A DNA stretch of 64,000 bases from Plasmodiophora brassicae (GCA_036867785.1 CP145414.1:930001-994000), one strand, 5' to 3'. Positions 33,575 through 56,848 are shown, counted from the first letter of the stretch. Numbers and translations are program-made. The notes: a model not told the origin generated them from the letters alone.

Positions 33575-33819
33575 GCGCGATGACGCGCGCAGCGCCTGAT
33601 GATGCCCGCACCTGACACGACGTGAACACCTGTCCATCATCAGCCTCTACAACGACTCACAGGATATTCCCAAGCCCATAAACGAACCACAGTTACTGGT
33701 TGACGTCTTATGCAGTGTACAACCTCAGATATTTGCCGGCAGATTTCAGGTTAGACCGAAGGTCGATGTACTGAATCGGAATCTGGCGAGACAACGCTGC
33801 TCGCTTGTGAGGTGCAGCA

Positions 33820-35924
33820 ATGATGGCCGTCCTTGACGCTGGGGCGGTGTTCTCCATCGTCTGGCTTGCCGTGTTCCTCCCGCCATTGGTCGTGGGCACC
33901 GTCTGGTTCTGGCTGAGAAAGGATTTGCAGCCGATCAAGGCGCGTTCCCCTAAACAGCTCGTGTTCGGCAACGTCGTCTTCATCGTGTTCATGGTTCGCT
34001 GTCGAGTAGTCAACAATGGTCCCATGGTTAACAACCGTCTGGGCTTAGGTGGTCCTCTGCATGCAGCGTGTATTCTGGAAGACCTACCCGTGCGTCCTAA
34101 ACCTGTGGCAAGGCTACCTGGGCCTCATCGCGATTGGTGGGTGGTGTGCCACTATTCGTGTGCGCCAGAAAGTTTATCTCTGAACGGGCAGGAAACATCT
34201 ACGCGGTTCGTGCATGGATGCTGTACTGCGCCTACACGGTCACCCAACTTCAAATACATCAAGACGACTCCTCTGCCAATGATGCCGTCCAGCGTCTTCG
34301 CCGATACCTGTCCAGCGAATTCATCATCAAAAGGGTCAGGTTCCGTCGCTGGCCTTGGTATAGCGGCCAGCTGACAGGAATGCCCAGGTTCTCCTCGCGT
34401 CGCTTCCGTTGCTGATCGCGCCGGCCGCTGCGACAGTGACAGTGCCTCACCTGGTGAACGGAGTCGGCAACTGCGACAGAGGGTTCGCCGACTACGTCCT
34501 CGCCGCGTTCTTTGGTGCATATCTGGCGCTGTTCCTATGGTCGGTCACCCGCTTCCGTCATGCAAGACGTCGGTTTCTCACGAGCCTGCGTAGGATCGCA
34601 TACAAGCTCCAGGACGTGTTTGACGGGTTCGGTATCAAGGCCGAACTGAAAACAGTTGGCTGGACTGGACTGGTTTCGTTGCCGACGTGGATGTTTTTCA
34701 ACACGGTTCACGTTTTGAAGGACTTCAACCAGAACGTCTTTCCCATTAGCACGTTTGGCATCCTGATCGCGATCATTATTGCATTCGTTCGCGGTATCTT
34801 CCAGGGGCTGTCCGTTGCATTCTCAGGCTAATGTCGCCCGGCAGGAACTGTGTGGCCTCTGCATCGCTCGTACGTCCTAAACGCAACCAAACGTGCTGGC
34901 AGTGAACGCGACCTGCCCACTGACCGGGATTCCCGCTCGCCCGACGCGTTGGCTGGAAAGACCGTCTCAACGTTGACATGCTTGCGGGACGTCCTCAGCT
35001 CGGATATTGGTATTGACGCTTTCAGGACCTTCTGTGCATCGGTACATGAGGTGTGTGACGATGCTCATTCCGTTACGTATGAGTGCGCCTCGTAGGAGTT
35101 TGCGGCTGAAAACATCCTGTTCTACGAAGCCGTTGATATGTACCGGGCGTCCTCGTCGAAGACAGCGTACGCGACAATGGCAGAGGTGGAGCTCGGCCTG
35201 CATCTCGGCGAGATACGGAACCGTGCCAGGCTGCTATACCAGAAGTACCTGGCACCTGATGCGCCACTGGAGATCAACCTGTCCTTCGAGGTTCTCCAAC
35301 GGACATTAAGAATGCTCGTGGCAATGCGTGTTATCAGTGCCGATGAAGCAAGAGTACCAATTAGAGCTGGTTTTATATTGTTATCGCTATCTGCTGAAGA
35401 TGCCGTGTCCAACAGGCGCAGCGGGCGTCACCTTCCGGGTTGTCCATGTCAGACACCAGTCACCTCATCGATCAACGGGTAAGCGATGCACAAATGACAG
35501 TGCGTTTGCGCTCATAACCTGCCGGCATGCACAGTCATCTGTCTTTACGCTGTCGCCATCATTGGCGACCTCAGTGGGTCTTCGGCCAACTCCAGGTCTG
35601 TTCTACTCGGTGGGCAATCGGAAGATGGGTGACGTGGTCACTGTAGTGGTTGAGAATGGCACGGCGCCTACGACCGCCGAAAGTGTTCGCGCAGAGATCG
35701 ACAACCTTCTACGTGTGTTCAACCTGGCCCAATCGGCCATATTTTCGTTGATGGAAACGGACACCTACGCCAGGTAGGGTGCTACTCTGGCCACCAAGCA
35801 ACCGGCCCTCTGATTGCCATGCCCCGTCAGGTTCACGTTTTCCGTCCAGTACCGTCAGCTGATGGCGAAACTGCACGTGCGGAACGAGCAGAACCAGCTC
35901 CTCAAGGAGATCAACGTCCTATGA
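33820..35924 (+). CDS. 7TM receptor with C-terminal RGS domain, copy A
   Basis: Begins MMAVLDAGAVFS at the ATG at 33820. Hydrophobic helices follow (FSIVWLAVFLPPLVVGTVW, FGNVVFIVFM, QGYLGLIAIGG, YVLAAFFGAYLALFLW, FPISTFGILIAIIIAFVRG) over about 1 kb with several short introns. The cytosolic C-terminus is an RGS domain spread over exons between about 34960 and 35780. It has SDIGIDAFRTFCASVHE, ENILFYEAVDMYR, ARLLYQKYLAPDAPLEINL and FSLMETDTYAR. The last exon (ending LLKEINVL, stop 35922-35924) adds a coiled tail. This is the layout of plant AtRGS1 and of protist 7TM-RGS proteins, which speed GTP hydrolysis by Galpha at the plasma membrane. The ligand is unknown. Confidence 0.8.
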
Positions 35925-36237
35925 TGATGCAGGGACGGACCGAGTCAACGGCACGCGCTGTTCTACTGTATTGCCGACTGTCATAATACGCCTCGAACGA
36001 AACGTTATCCTTCTTCGCACCGCGCATGGGATTCGCTGCCCCTCTGCGGCCACGGAATGCCATTGCGTTGCACAGGTGAACGTAGATTGTAGATTGTACA
36101 ATGTAGACCCATTCGGGGGGTAACGTAAGGGGCGCGTTCCCGCGGACTCGTCGACGGGCCCCGGAGTGAGTGCAGCTTGACGCGGGGCATTTTTGGTTGC
36201 GGGGAAGGAACGTGCTCGTTTAGGGACGGAACGATCC

Positions 36238-37449
36238 ATGTTGTCGGCGCTGAGGCGGGCCGGCCCGGTGTCGGCGCTGGCGCGGCGACTGCCGGTGGCG
36301 TCGCGGTGCGCCAGGCCCATGAGCGGCAGCGGTGCCGGGGGCAGCAGCACGTTCTACGCGTACGATTCACAGATGCCGGAGTCGCCTGGCGTGGATCGTC
36401 GGCTTCCGATGAATATCGTAATGTTGGCTGTCCTGGGATCTGGGTTGCGAAATTGAATTTACATGCGGGTCCAGGGGTTTGCGATCGTTCCTCAGCAGCA
36501 GGCGTGGGTCATTGAGCGATTCGGGAAGTTCGAGCGTGTGCTGGGCTCGGGCCTGCATTTTCTCGTGCCGTTCATTGACCGGATCGCGTACGTGCACTCC
36601 CTGAAGGAGGAGGCGCACCGCGTCCCTCATCAAAGTGCCATCACAAGAGATAACGTCACGATCACGATTGACGGTGTATGTATCGTTGCTGAGCCCCGGG
36701 AGTTGACGGGCTGACTGGGGAGCACTCGACAGGTCCTGTACATTAAGATTACGGATCCGTATGCGGCCAGCTATGGCGTCGAAGATCCAATTTACGCGGT
36801 GACGCAGCTGGCGCAGACGACGATGCGTTCGGAGCTGGGAAAGATCACGCTCGACAAGACGTTCGAGGAGAGGGAGTGCCTGAATCAGAACATTGTCCAA
36901 GCGATTAACGCGGCGTCGAAGGCCTGGGGAATATGTGCCCTACGTTACGAGATCCGCGATATCGCTCCTCCGCCTTCCGTCAAGTCGGCCATGGACCGCC
37001 AGGCCGAAGCAGAACGAAGAAAGCGCGCGCTCATTTTGGATTCGGAGGGTCAGCAGCAGTCGGCAATTAACGAGGCGAACGGCTTGAAGACGGCAGCGAT
37101 CCTCAAGGCCGAAGGTGAAGCGGCGTCGATCCTGGCCCGTGCCGAAGCGACAGCGGCGGGGCTTCAGAAGGTCGCTGCGACGATTACAGGGCGCGGCGGT
37201 TCGGATGCCGTTTCGCTTCGGATCGCTGAACAGTACATCGGTGCGTTCTCCAATCTGGCCAAGGAGAGCACGACCATGCTCCTGCCGGCTAACGCCAATG
37301 ACGCCGGCAGCATGGTCGCCCAGGCCCTGTCCGTGTTCAAAACTGTCAACAAGTCGCTCCAAGACGGCGGTGCCCCCGTTTCGGCAATTGCTTCGAAACC
37401 TGCTGAACCGGGCTCCTCGGCCTCGAAAGAATGGGTCCCTGCGGCCTAG
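36238..37449 (+). CDS. STOML2: Mitochondrial stomatin-like protein 2 (SPFH/prohibitin family)
   Basis: Scaffold of the inner mitochondrial membrane that binds cardiolipin and prohibitins. Three exons. The first encodes a basic presequence ([20 protein letters not shown]). The second begins [20 protein letters not shown], the family hallmark, followed by [12 protein letters not shown]. The third has [42 protein letters not shown] and the long coiled-coil [22 protein letters not shown]-terminal region with [12 protein letters not shown] ends at 37449. Introns at about 36418-36474 and 36680-36734 keep the frame. Length near 360 residues matches SLP-2. It sits between two 7TM-RGS genes. Confidence 0.95.
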
Positions 37450-37509
37450 ACGATCTACGTTGTTTCAAGTAAACGGGAGGGGAGGCAGGCTTCGCGACGG
37501 TTGTGTCCA

Positions 37510-39128
37510 TTATACGTCAAAGTTGCCCTCTTTCTCGTGTGATGTGAAGAACGAGCTGTTGTCGGTCTTGTTGATCTCGTCGAGGACTTCCAGTTCGGCG
37601 AGACTGGCCTGGAATTTCTGCCAGACAGCGCTCGCAACGACCGTGAACGGGAGGAGATAGTTGACCTCCATCAGATGCAGGATCTGCTGCGACGCGTATT
37701 CGAAGACCTCGTCGTGCAGCTGTAGAGGATTCTATACGGGTCGCTCTTAGCAAAGCGGAACGTGGTTCGGCGGCGTCGCGTGTTCGCACCTCAGGGTCCC
37801 TGAAGACGTTATCGCGGAATTTCGACGTGACTTCCCCGGAGAGGTTCACCTCGAGAGGTGCTCCGGATGCTAGGTACAGTTTAAATATCCGGATGGCCGC
37901 TCGCTTCGAGCCCTGCGAATCCTTCCGGAACTCGGCCCGGAACTGCTGCGTGTCGTGATAGAAGAGAAGGTTCTCTACCTGTCCGTTGCGGCGTTAGCGA
38001 ACGACGTGGAGAATGCAGCGACGACGATGTATCCAGACCGCGAAACAACCGCTGAGATATTGCCTGAGGCGTGCCAGTCAGGTGACCGACCATTCAATGA
38101 ACTCTGATGAATGCACATACCGGAATGACTGGTACCCGTCCGGCGTCTCGAGAAACTTTGGCAGCAGCGATCGCGAATCACAGCTGCTTGGGACGATCTG
38201 TCGTCGACGCAGCGTTGCCAGAACCGGCAATACTACCGATCTGGGCACATGTTAACACGTCACTTGTCGATACCGTGTTCACTCGACCAATGTACATGGC
38301 AAATATTGCATTGCCGGAAACGTATGGCAGAAGGGAAGGCGCCCACGCCCTTTCTATACCCGCGATCCAGATAATTATTCCCAAGCCGATGCCTCCTAAT
38401 GATACGGTCAGTACGCCTATCCAAACCCAGTTCTGGGTGGCAGCCATACCAACTATGCACAGGCCCATCTGGTTCAGCTGCCGCTTCAGTCCATGAGAAT
38501 CCACTGGTACCCAATTTCAGTAACCCGGCTGCAAGGAATGCAGACTATATATACCTTTCAAGTTGATCTGCAGAATCAGGCCAGTGAACGCGATCCCGCT
38601 GATAAGCAAGAACGTCGACCCGGCCAGCAGCGAGCAGCCCGTTGCCGGGTGCGTCGCGAGCTCTCTCTGCGTCACCGACAATGCAGTCGGGTCGGCAACG
38701 AGGCACCCGATCTGGGTCCCTGAAAACAGCACCACACTGATGACAATGAACGCCCAGGATTGGCCAGGCGTTATCATTTTCGCCGAAACAGGCAGAATTG
38801 GCGCTTCGTCGGCAACGTAATTGAGCTGTGCAAACGTCTTCCTGAAGGCCAGGTACAGCTGCAAGGCTAGGACGATGTTACAGCAGAGGAAGCCAAGCGC
38901 GAACACTTGCACAACGATGGATGGGATCAGGAACGGGTACGTATCGGGCAGAGTATTCTGGACGGCTCTTGCCGTTAGGCACAGCGATAGGGACGTGCTG
39001 GCGGCCAGCGTGTAACGCGGGAAGCGCTGCCGGATGGGGGGCAGGTGACGACGCGACGCGTACAGGTACAGGAAGACGCCATGTACTGTGGTCTGGACCC
39101 CGACCATCGCGGCCCCAAACGACAACAT
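37510..39128 (-). CDS. 7TM receptor with C-terminal RGS domain, copy B
   Basis: Starts MLSFGAAMVGVQTTVH at 39128. Helices include VHGVFLYLYAS, TYPFLIPSIVVQVFALGFLC, SWAFIVISVVLFSGTQIG, FLLISGIAFTGLILQ, WVWIGVLTVSLGGIGLGIII and YVSGNAIFAMYIG, giving about seven. The RGS part follows an intron-rich stretch: ENLLFYHDTQQFRAEFRKD, RIFKLYLASGAPLEVNLSG, HDEVFEYASQQILHLMEV and a coiled end with LAELEVLDEINKTDNS, then the stop at 37510. The arrangement matches copy A, but identity is moderate, so this is an old duplication. Two introns flank the central helices. It converges with SLP-2. Confidence 0.78.
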
Positions 39129-39186
39129 TTTCTTTAGGGTACGAAGTGCGATCGAATAAGCTATTCTTCGTTTGGACTGTAGCGCT

Positions 39187-39220
39187 CCATGGGCCATGGG
39201 CCATGGCCCATGGCCCATGG
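39187..39220. repeat. 34-bp perfect palindrome of CCATGG units
   Basis: The sequence is built from five overlapping CCATGG units and equals its own reverse complement over 34 bp. It lies 59 bp upstream of the start of 7TM-RGS copy B. It could form a cruciform or a hairpin in a 5' leader. It could also be a tandem-site protein-binding element. Confidence 0.85.
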
Positions 39221-39308
39221 CCCCTGCACCGACAACGGGTACCCGAACATTACTGTCCCTTGCGTGAATTCTAAACGGCTGGCACTGAAGGCATATTTGT
39301 GGCGACAG

Positions 39309-40126
39309 TCAGGTTGTGTATGGGTTGTGGGGGAATGTACAATGCGCGGTTGTCGTCGTCGAAGGCCTAGAGCTTGCGCTGCTACGCGGCCAGCATGTCA
39401 GACACAGCGGGCAATAAACAGGCGAACGAGGACCGACCTGCTGGCGGAGGCGCTGCTGCCCCTGCTGGTTCTGGTTCTGATTCTGGCGCAACTGCTGCTG
39501 CTGGGGCTGCTGCTGCTGAAGGCGCTGCTGCCGAGGCGATCGACGGTTCAGTTGATTCTGCTGCTGCTGCTGCTGGAGCTGTTGCAGTTGCTGCTGCTGA
39601 CGCTGTTGCTGCTGCGGCTGCTGCTGCTGCTGCTGACGCTGTTGCTGTTGCTGCGGCTGTTGCTGACGCTGTTGCTGCTGTTGCTGCTGACGGCGACGCT
39701 CATCGTTCACCTGCTGCACGCACGAACATGTCAGCTGAAGGAGAATGTGGTGCCAGTCCCACTGACCTGGAAGCTTCTTGGGGACTGGGGTTGCTGGAGC
39801 AGGTACGCCTTGCCCTGGGCGCGCAGCTGCTGCTCGATCTGCAGAGCGCGCTGGGAACCCTCCCTTTCCTGTCGGGCGCGGATCTGCTGGTCGATCTCGC
39901 GGGCCCAGAGTGCGCCCTGGATCTCCTGTTGTTGCCGGATGCGTCGCTCCTCTTCAGGGCTCCGCTGCGGGCGCCTCCTCTGCACCTGACGCTGCTGGTA
40001 CACGACCTGCGGCTGGAAGCGCTTCGCGCTCGGCTGCTGCTTGTCGCTGTCCTGCAGGCGGCGCTTCGGGCTCAGCGTCTGGAATGCGTTGACGGGGAGC
40101 GATCCGGTCACTGGACGGGCTTGCAT
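39309..40126 (-). CDS. Gln/Arg-rich low-complexity protein
   Basis: Two exons from the ATG at 40126 (MQARPVTGSLPVNAFQTLSP). The first exon has LSPKRRLQDSDKQQPSAKRF, a possible nuclear localisation signal, and a helical EERRIRQQQEIQ region. After a ~50-nt intron near 39730-39777 the second exon is mostly Gln in runs broken by Arg, Pro and Leu, ending in a Cys/Ser-rich tail at 39309. The CAG/CTG-rich DNA also gives long open frames on the other strand. The composition suggests a nuclear regulator or coactivator. I recognise no family; a resemblance to akirin's SPKRR motif is too short to use. Confidence 0.5.
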
Positions 40127-40346
40127 GGTTTGGCTCGGGGGATCGTGTCCTGTGTGTCTGCGATGCGCCTGCTCGAATTGGGAATGAATGACGCCTGGCG
40201 GGCGCTGTCGTCTTTGCGGCGCGTGCGTGCCGCAACGCGCACCCGCGAGTGACTCATCCGAATGACCCGACGCGTGCGTCAACGTGTCGGAACACACGAC
40301 GAGCCACGTGTATTGTGTGTGCGCGCGCGTGCGCGTCTGTATTGCT

Positions 40347-42090
40347 TCACAGGATGATGCCGACGACAGCAGCGCTGAGCCACGTGGACACCGTTCCCGT
40401 CAGCATGGCCGATAGGGCCAGGTGGGCGAAGTCGGCGGATCGCGTCGGGGCCATCACGGTCAGCGTGCCGATCTGCATGCCCATGGACGCCAGATTGGCG
40501 AACCCGCACAACGCGAACGACATGATCTGGAACGTCCTCGGCGCGACCTGGTCCCGCACCGCGATCAGCGTCGTGTACCCGACGAACTCGTTGACCAACA
40601 TCTTGCTGGCCAGGATCTCGCCCGCCAGCCTGGCATCCGCAGCGGGAACGCCCATCAGCCAGGCGAACGGGGCGAACACGTACGACAGAAGGAACTGGAT
40701 CGTGATCGGGTGCGGGCCGCCCGCGTTGACCGACTCGACAACGTCGACCAGGGTGAAAATCGTGCCGAGCGCAGCGTTAACGGCGGCGAACAGCGATACG
40801 ATGGCCAGGATCGACCCGGCGATCAGGAGCACGATTTGCACACCTGGACGGCAACCTTAGCAACGCGTCCCCGAACGATTACGAGGTGTGACGCTGACCG
40901 GTGGCGGCGCCGATCGCGGCGGCGTGAAGGACGTTGACCTGGTCGGTGGGCGAATGCGGTATCGAGACGCTGTCCCTGGTCATCGGCGTGTCGGATGGTA
41001 GGCGCATCTTGGACAGGAGGAGCGACGTCGGGATCGACATGATGCAGGATGTCAGGAGGATGTTGGCGTCAATGCCGATGGCGATGTACGCCATGAGCAC
41101 GGAGCCGGCGATGGTGGCGAACCCGGACGTCATCATCGAGTGGACCTCGGACACAGTCGCGTACTCGACGAACGGCCTGACCAGCATGGCGGATTCGCCT
41201 TGCCCAACGAACGGGGACGCAGCTAGCACGGGACGCGTTGCTCAGCGGCGTCAACGTGGACGAACGGTTCAACGGGATGTACCGGCGACGACGGCCTCAC
41301 AGCCAGAGCAGCGCATCAGGGCACGTGTCACGTAGGCCACCTTCTCGACGACGGCCTGCATGTAACCCCAGTAGTACAGCACCTGGATGAAGGCGCAGAA
41401 GAAGATGACCGCCGGGAACACGTGCAGGACGAAATTGGTCGGCGTGTACGACCCGATCAGGAACGCGGTGCCGTCGTGCGACAGGGACAGGAACGACACG
41501 ATTACCCTGGCGATCGTGCGGAACGCTTCGAATCCGACCCGGGTACGGAAGACGACCATGGCGATGACGTACTGCAGGAACAGGCCGACGGACACAGTGT
41601 GCCAGTCGATGGACATTCGTTGTTTCGATACGGCGAACATCAAGGCCAGAAAGGCGACGACGCCAGCGACCGACTGTAAACGCATCCAGATCGTGGTGCC
41701 CGGTTGCAGGGCGAACAGGAAGGCGGACACGAGATGGGCGGCGAGCGTGCATGTCAACAGCAACGCATGGCGGGCAGCGTCTGTGGGCACGAGGCGACCT
41801 GCGGCATTCGACAACAGCCGACGGAATGGAACCTGCGACAACGACGAAGGATGTAGGCGCCGTGTGTACTTCACGACAACAACGACGAGCGCGAATGCGT
41901 ATACAGCAACGATAACGGCAAAGGCATCCGGGTGGGTACGCGACCTGTCCTTCTGGGCGAGGACGACGACGTACGCAGTGAACAAGAGCAGCAGTACGCC
42001 CTGCAGCAGCAGGCGGGTACGCGGTGTCTGGGCACCCTGCTCCACAGGCTTATCCGCATCATCGAAAGGGACGTCGACGACGGGCGCCAT
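40347..42090 (-). CDS. SLC28: Concentrative nucleoside transporter (SLC28/CNT)
   Basis: Couples nucleoside uptake to a Na+ or H+ gradient at the plasma membrane. Exon 1 from MAPVVDVPFDDADKPVEQ (42090) holds about seven helices; its family blocks are FLIGSYTPTNFVLHVFPAVI, YYWGYMQAVVEKVAY and GCEAVVAG. The next exons carry NPF/SPFVGQGESAMLVRPFVE, SEVHSMMTSGFATIAGSVL and YIAIGIDANILLTSCIMS, then FLLSYVFAPFAWLMGVP, KMLVNEFVGYTTL, FALCGFANLASMGMQIG and a stop at 40347. The conserved nucleoside-binding segments (GQGE, SEVH, MTSG, NEF, FANLAS) are intact. Two short introns are near 41230-41280 and 40850-40880. It looks complete at about 550 residues. Confidence 0.93.
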
Positions 42091-42546
42091 ATCGCTACAG
42101 GCCGGCTGCTCACAGCGGGACTTTGAACCAGATTCCCGACCGCACCCGCAGATCTGCATACAGCCAGTCCCTGCCCGCCACTCTGCCTGTAGGTGACCAT
42201 GCAACACCAGCGGCAGAACGGCCGAACGTACCGTTTGTACAAACATGCATCTACGCCTCATGCGAAACACGCCGACGGATTCGTTTCGTGCGCGATGACA
42301 TCAGCACCAGCGGGTTGACCGCATTCCGTACAGCAGCGCAGGGCGACGAACGTTCGGCCTGCCGATGTTTTCGTCGCAGGTGGCCACGAAGCGCTTTCGG
42401 CGGGGCGCCAAAACGTCGCAGTTCGAATGTCGGCGCGGCCCCGTGCGACCTGTCTCCCGTTTTGCTGATAGTACACCTCGCCTGAGGCCTGAACTGTCAG
42501 AACTGGACCCGCTGCTCTGAAAAATGTGGTCTACGTACCTGTGTGA

Positions 42547-53241
<10,695 letters not shown>

Positions 53242-53460
53242 ACATCTACAAATGTTGCATCATGTGATATCCACATAAAGGTCAGTCTGACGGGTTCGTC
53301 GGCCGCGTGCGCCGCCGCCTTCGGCGCTGACGCGACTATTTCTGGGGTCGGTGGTGTTTCCGTCCGTGTCGTGCGTCGTGATCCGCCCGATTATAGAAGC
53401 AGGGGTTGGAGCGCCGTGCAAATGCGTCAAATCGGTGCTCGCGCGTCCCACTGATTCGGC

Positions 53461-55187
53461 ATGTCGAGCACCGAGGCGTCCAGCTCCAAGCTATGCATAT
53501 CCGACTTTACGGTCGGCGATCAGATCGGCGAAGGGTCGTATGGGAAGGTTGGCGCGGCGTCGAACGCATAGAATCGCGCTGTTGATCGTGTCTGGGGCAG
53601 GTTGTGCGGGCGACGTTGAAGAGAACTGGCGCCGTTTACGCCCTGTACGTATTATGTGGCGTCCTGTCGATTCCCGGGTGGTGACGTAATCGCACAGGAA
53701 GATCCTCAACAAAGGGCATGTTCTCAGACACGGCAAACAAGCGTACGTGATGAACGAGAAGGCGATCCTGATGAAGCTCGACCACCCTGGGGTTATCCAC
53801 CTCATCGGAACGTTCCACGATGCCCACTCGTTGTGTACGTTTCAGTCTCCGCCTCTCTGCCACTGCCGGCCTTGTTCGCTGATGGCCAACCGTAGACTTT
53901 GTGCTGGAGCTTGCCAGCGGTGGTGAGCTATTTCAACAGATCAAATCCGTAAGGGATCTATCGTGGCTCCCGTGCTTGACGCTGACGTACGAGTGCACTC
54001 AGCTGACGAGGTGTCCCGAGAGTCTGGCACAATTCTACGTGGCCGAGATCGTCCTGATCTTAGAGTATATTCACAAGAACGGCATCATACACCGGGATGT
54101 GAAACCGGAGAACCTGTTACTCAGCGAGGACGGGCACATTCGCCTGATCGACTTCGGTTCAGCAAGAAGGCTGGAAACGCGAGACGCCGCCGATGAGCGC
54201 ACGCGCAAGAACTCTTTCGTTGGTACCGCAGAGTAAGCGATGCCCAGTGGATCGCAAGACATTGGATTAAGGCCTGCCATCAGATATGTGCCCCCGGAAC
54301 TCCTTAAGAATCAACCTATAGGATTCGCGTACGTATACCCGATCCAGTGTCGAGCCCGATCTGAAACGACAGTGGTGATCAGGGCTGATTGGTGGGCGCT
54401 GGGATGCGTCCTGTACCAGTTACTCACAGGACGACCTCCGTTCCGTGGTGAAACGGAGTACCTGACGTTTCAGAAGATTCTTGCCCATGAGCTGGAATTT
54501 CCCGATCACGTGTCACAGCCGGCAAGGTCCCTCATAACGCGACTGCTCTCTGTTGATACGGAAGAACGCACTCGTGGAGGTTTCGAACTGTAATCGTGGC
54601 GCCAGCGGCTTCCATTGGTAAGCGTATCAACTGTAGAATAGGTTGAAAAGGGACGAATTCTTCTCCGGAATCGCTGTGGACGACGACCTGTTCAGGAAAC
54701 CGTCACCGGTCGTCTCGTTACCCAAGACAACTTCGGAAGAGACCGCCAGCTCCCAACAGGCAGAGGAACCCCATGACTGGTACTGCTGCGGACGATGGAT
54801 CCATCGACTGCCAGATTGGCTTACTGCTGTTGTATGTACAGGAGCTCCTTTCTATTGCCCGGAGAACAAATCATTTATTCAGGATTGGTGTCCAAACGCC
54901 GGGGCCTGTTTGCTAAACGACGTCAGCTGCTGTTAACCAGGGCGCCTCGGTTCGTGTATATCGACGTCGCGAAGATGGAGATGCGGGGACAAATCCCATG
55001 GTCGTCTGGTATTCGCATCGAGAAGCGCAGCGATAGCGTTTTCCTTATCCACACGGTCGGTGACGTGCTCCGTATGCCGTCCCTCTTCGACTAACTGCTG
55101 TGAACCCAGCCTCATCGGACGTATCATATGGAGGCGATCACTGGGACTGCTGAACGCTGGGTCGATGCCGTGTCCCGCATAGCGTGA
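53461..55187 (+). CDS. PDPK1: PDK1-type AGC kinase with C-terminal PH domain
   Basis: Master kinase that phosphorylates the activation loop of AGC kinases such as AKT and S6K. About seven short introns. Exon 1: MSSTEASSSKLCISDFTVGD with the Gly loop QIGEGSYGKV. Then GKQAYVMNEKAILMKLDHPG, FVLELASGGELFQQI, the catalytic HRDVKPENLLL, IDFGSARR, NSFVGTAE, YVPPELLKN, WWALGCVLYQLLTGRPPFRG and RDEFFSGI. The PH domain follows: EQIIYSGLVSKRRGLFAKRR, FVYIDVAKMEMRGQIPW, and the Trp helix TAERWVDAVSRIA before the stop. The SARR insert and PH type match PDK1. All catalytic residues seem intact. It starts 219 bp after the giant gene. Confidence 0.93.
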
Positions 55188-55524
55188 TCGCCGAACCTGC
55201 GTTACACAATCCCCCTATCCAACTGTCACTTGTGTGCCTCGGACGATGAAGGGTTCTCTCTGCTGCTCTGGGACCCTTCAAAGAGAGACAAGAAGAACCT
55301 GTTGTTTAGATGTAGAATTGCACTGCATCATAAAATGGTGCAGCACGACGTCGTCTGGCCCTGCGGCGCCGTCGCAGTGGACGCCGTTGCCTTCGTGCTC
55401 CGCGGACGCTCTTCCTCTGGCGCGACTGCGTCCGGTTTAACGGCTGGCACGACGACTGGGTCCGGCTTAACGGCTGGCCCACCCTAGGACGAACAGTAAA
55501 TGACAATGATGCTGCCATCGACCG

Positions 55525-56477
55525 TCATCCGGTTACCGAATTAGCCGCCACCGGCCCCACATCGGCCGCTGCTTGCTGGACGGCGGTTTCGACCGCTTTC
55601 TTGGCCGCTTCATCGGCCGCTTTACGCGCTGCATCCTGTCATGGTCGTCAGGTCGCGATATGGGATGCGTACGTTACATCAGGGTACCTCTTCTGCCCGG
55701 TCTTTCTCCTCCTTCTCAGCAAGGTATGCCGCGCGTTCCTCGTCAGTCATACGCTTGAGCTTCTGCTCCTCCTCGAACTTGGCCATGTTCTCCGCCTGCT
55801 TAGCAAGGCGCTACGGTCCAAGGTCAACCTCTGTTGCACACAAAACGAATGCAATTCGTGTCGTAGTTACCCGTTCGCGTTCCTGCTCCTGGCGGAGGCG
55901 TTCCTCGGCCGCGTCCCTTTCCCTCTGCTCCTGCTCCGCACGAAGCTTGGCTTTCGCAGCTTCCTGTTTAGCGAACGCCTCAGCTTCAGCTGCGCGCCTC
56001 TGCTCATCCTCTTCGCGCTGACGGGCCTCTGCCGCATCTGATCGTAACCGTTGGTTAACATCCAGACACTACCGTTCGGCCGGATGCCCACCCTGTTTCT
56101 GCTTCTCAAATGCCAACATGGTTGCCTGCTGGGCGGCCAGTTGCTGTGCGCGTTTCTCCGCCTCTTCGGTGGCGCGCTGCTGCTTCTCAGCCTCGCGGGC
56201 CTGCTCGCTCTCCAGCAGGATCTGTTTGGCGCGTTGCTGCTTCGCGAACATCTCCGCCTCGCGTCGCTTCAGCTCTTCCGCCTCCTTCGCCTCCCGTTCC
56301 TCACGCTCTGCAACAGAAACGTTCGGTATGGAGGACGTCGCCAGCGCGCACACAACGGACCCTTCTGTTTCCGCAGCTCCATCTGCTGGATCGCATTGGG
56401 CCGTCCTACCGCCAGCGGTTAGAGAACATGGGCGATTTACGCGCAACGCGAGCCGACGCACCGTCGTCATCCGCCAT
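55525..56477 (-). CDS. Highly charged coiled-coil protein
   Basis: Starts MADDDGASARVARKSPMFSN at 56477. It continues through several short introns as Ala/Glu/Arg/Gln-rich helix: EREEREAKEAEELKRREAEM, QQRATEEAEKRAQQLAAQQA, AAEARQREEDEQRRAAEAEA and FAKQEAAKAKLRAEQEQRER, ending AADVGPVAANSVTG. The whole protein should be a long single-helix or coiled coil. No globular domain is visible. Similar low-complexity helices occur in many unrelated proteins, so no family is given. The antisense frames here are open because of the biased composition. Confidence 0.6.
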
Positions 56478-56848
56478 GACGGCCACCGCCTTCCTGCTGC
56501 TGTCGAACAGCTCGTGAATCAAAAGATCGCCACGATGGCACGCGCCCTGGACGCCAGCGTGACCCACGGGGTACACTCGGTACTCCCCGCACGACGCGGC
56601 GTGTTGCGCACAAAAAGTGCAGTTCCTACGTGTTACATGGCTACCCGTTTATTGTTACCCCCGTCCGCCACGAGACCGCACAGCTGTGACTACCGATGTT
56701 ACATCGTCCCCCAGTCTGCTGCCAGTGGGAAAACGCAGATCCTGCCCCGGCCAGTGGGGTGGGGCGCGGGGCCGCACCCCACGGGTAACGCCACACGGCG
56801 TACGGGTTGGGGCGGCGGTGCAGCTGGGGGTCCGGCGCATCATCCGCG

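Noticed and set aside
40060-40126. Akirin-like reading of the Gln-rich gene because of LSPKRR
   Set aside because: Only six residues match; the conserved akirin C-terminus is missing.
39189-40252. Plus-strand frames rich in Leu or Ala across the Gln-rich gene
   Set aside because: Products of CAG/CTG triplet runs read in other frames; the minus-strand frame has a sensible start, intron and composition.
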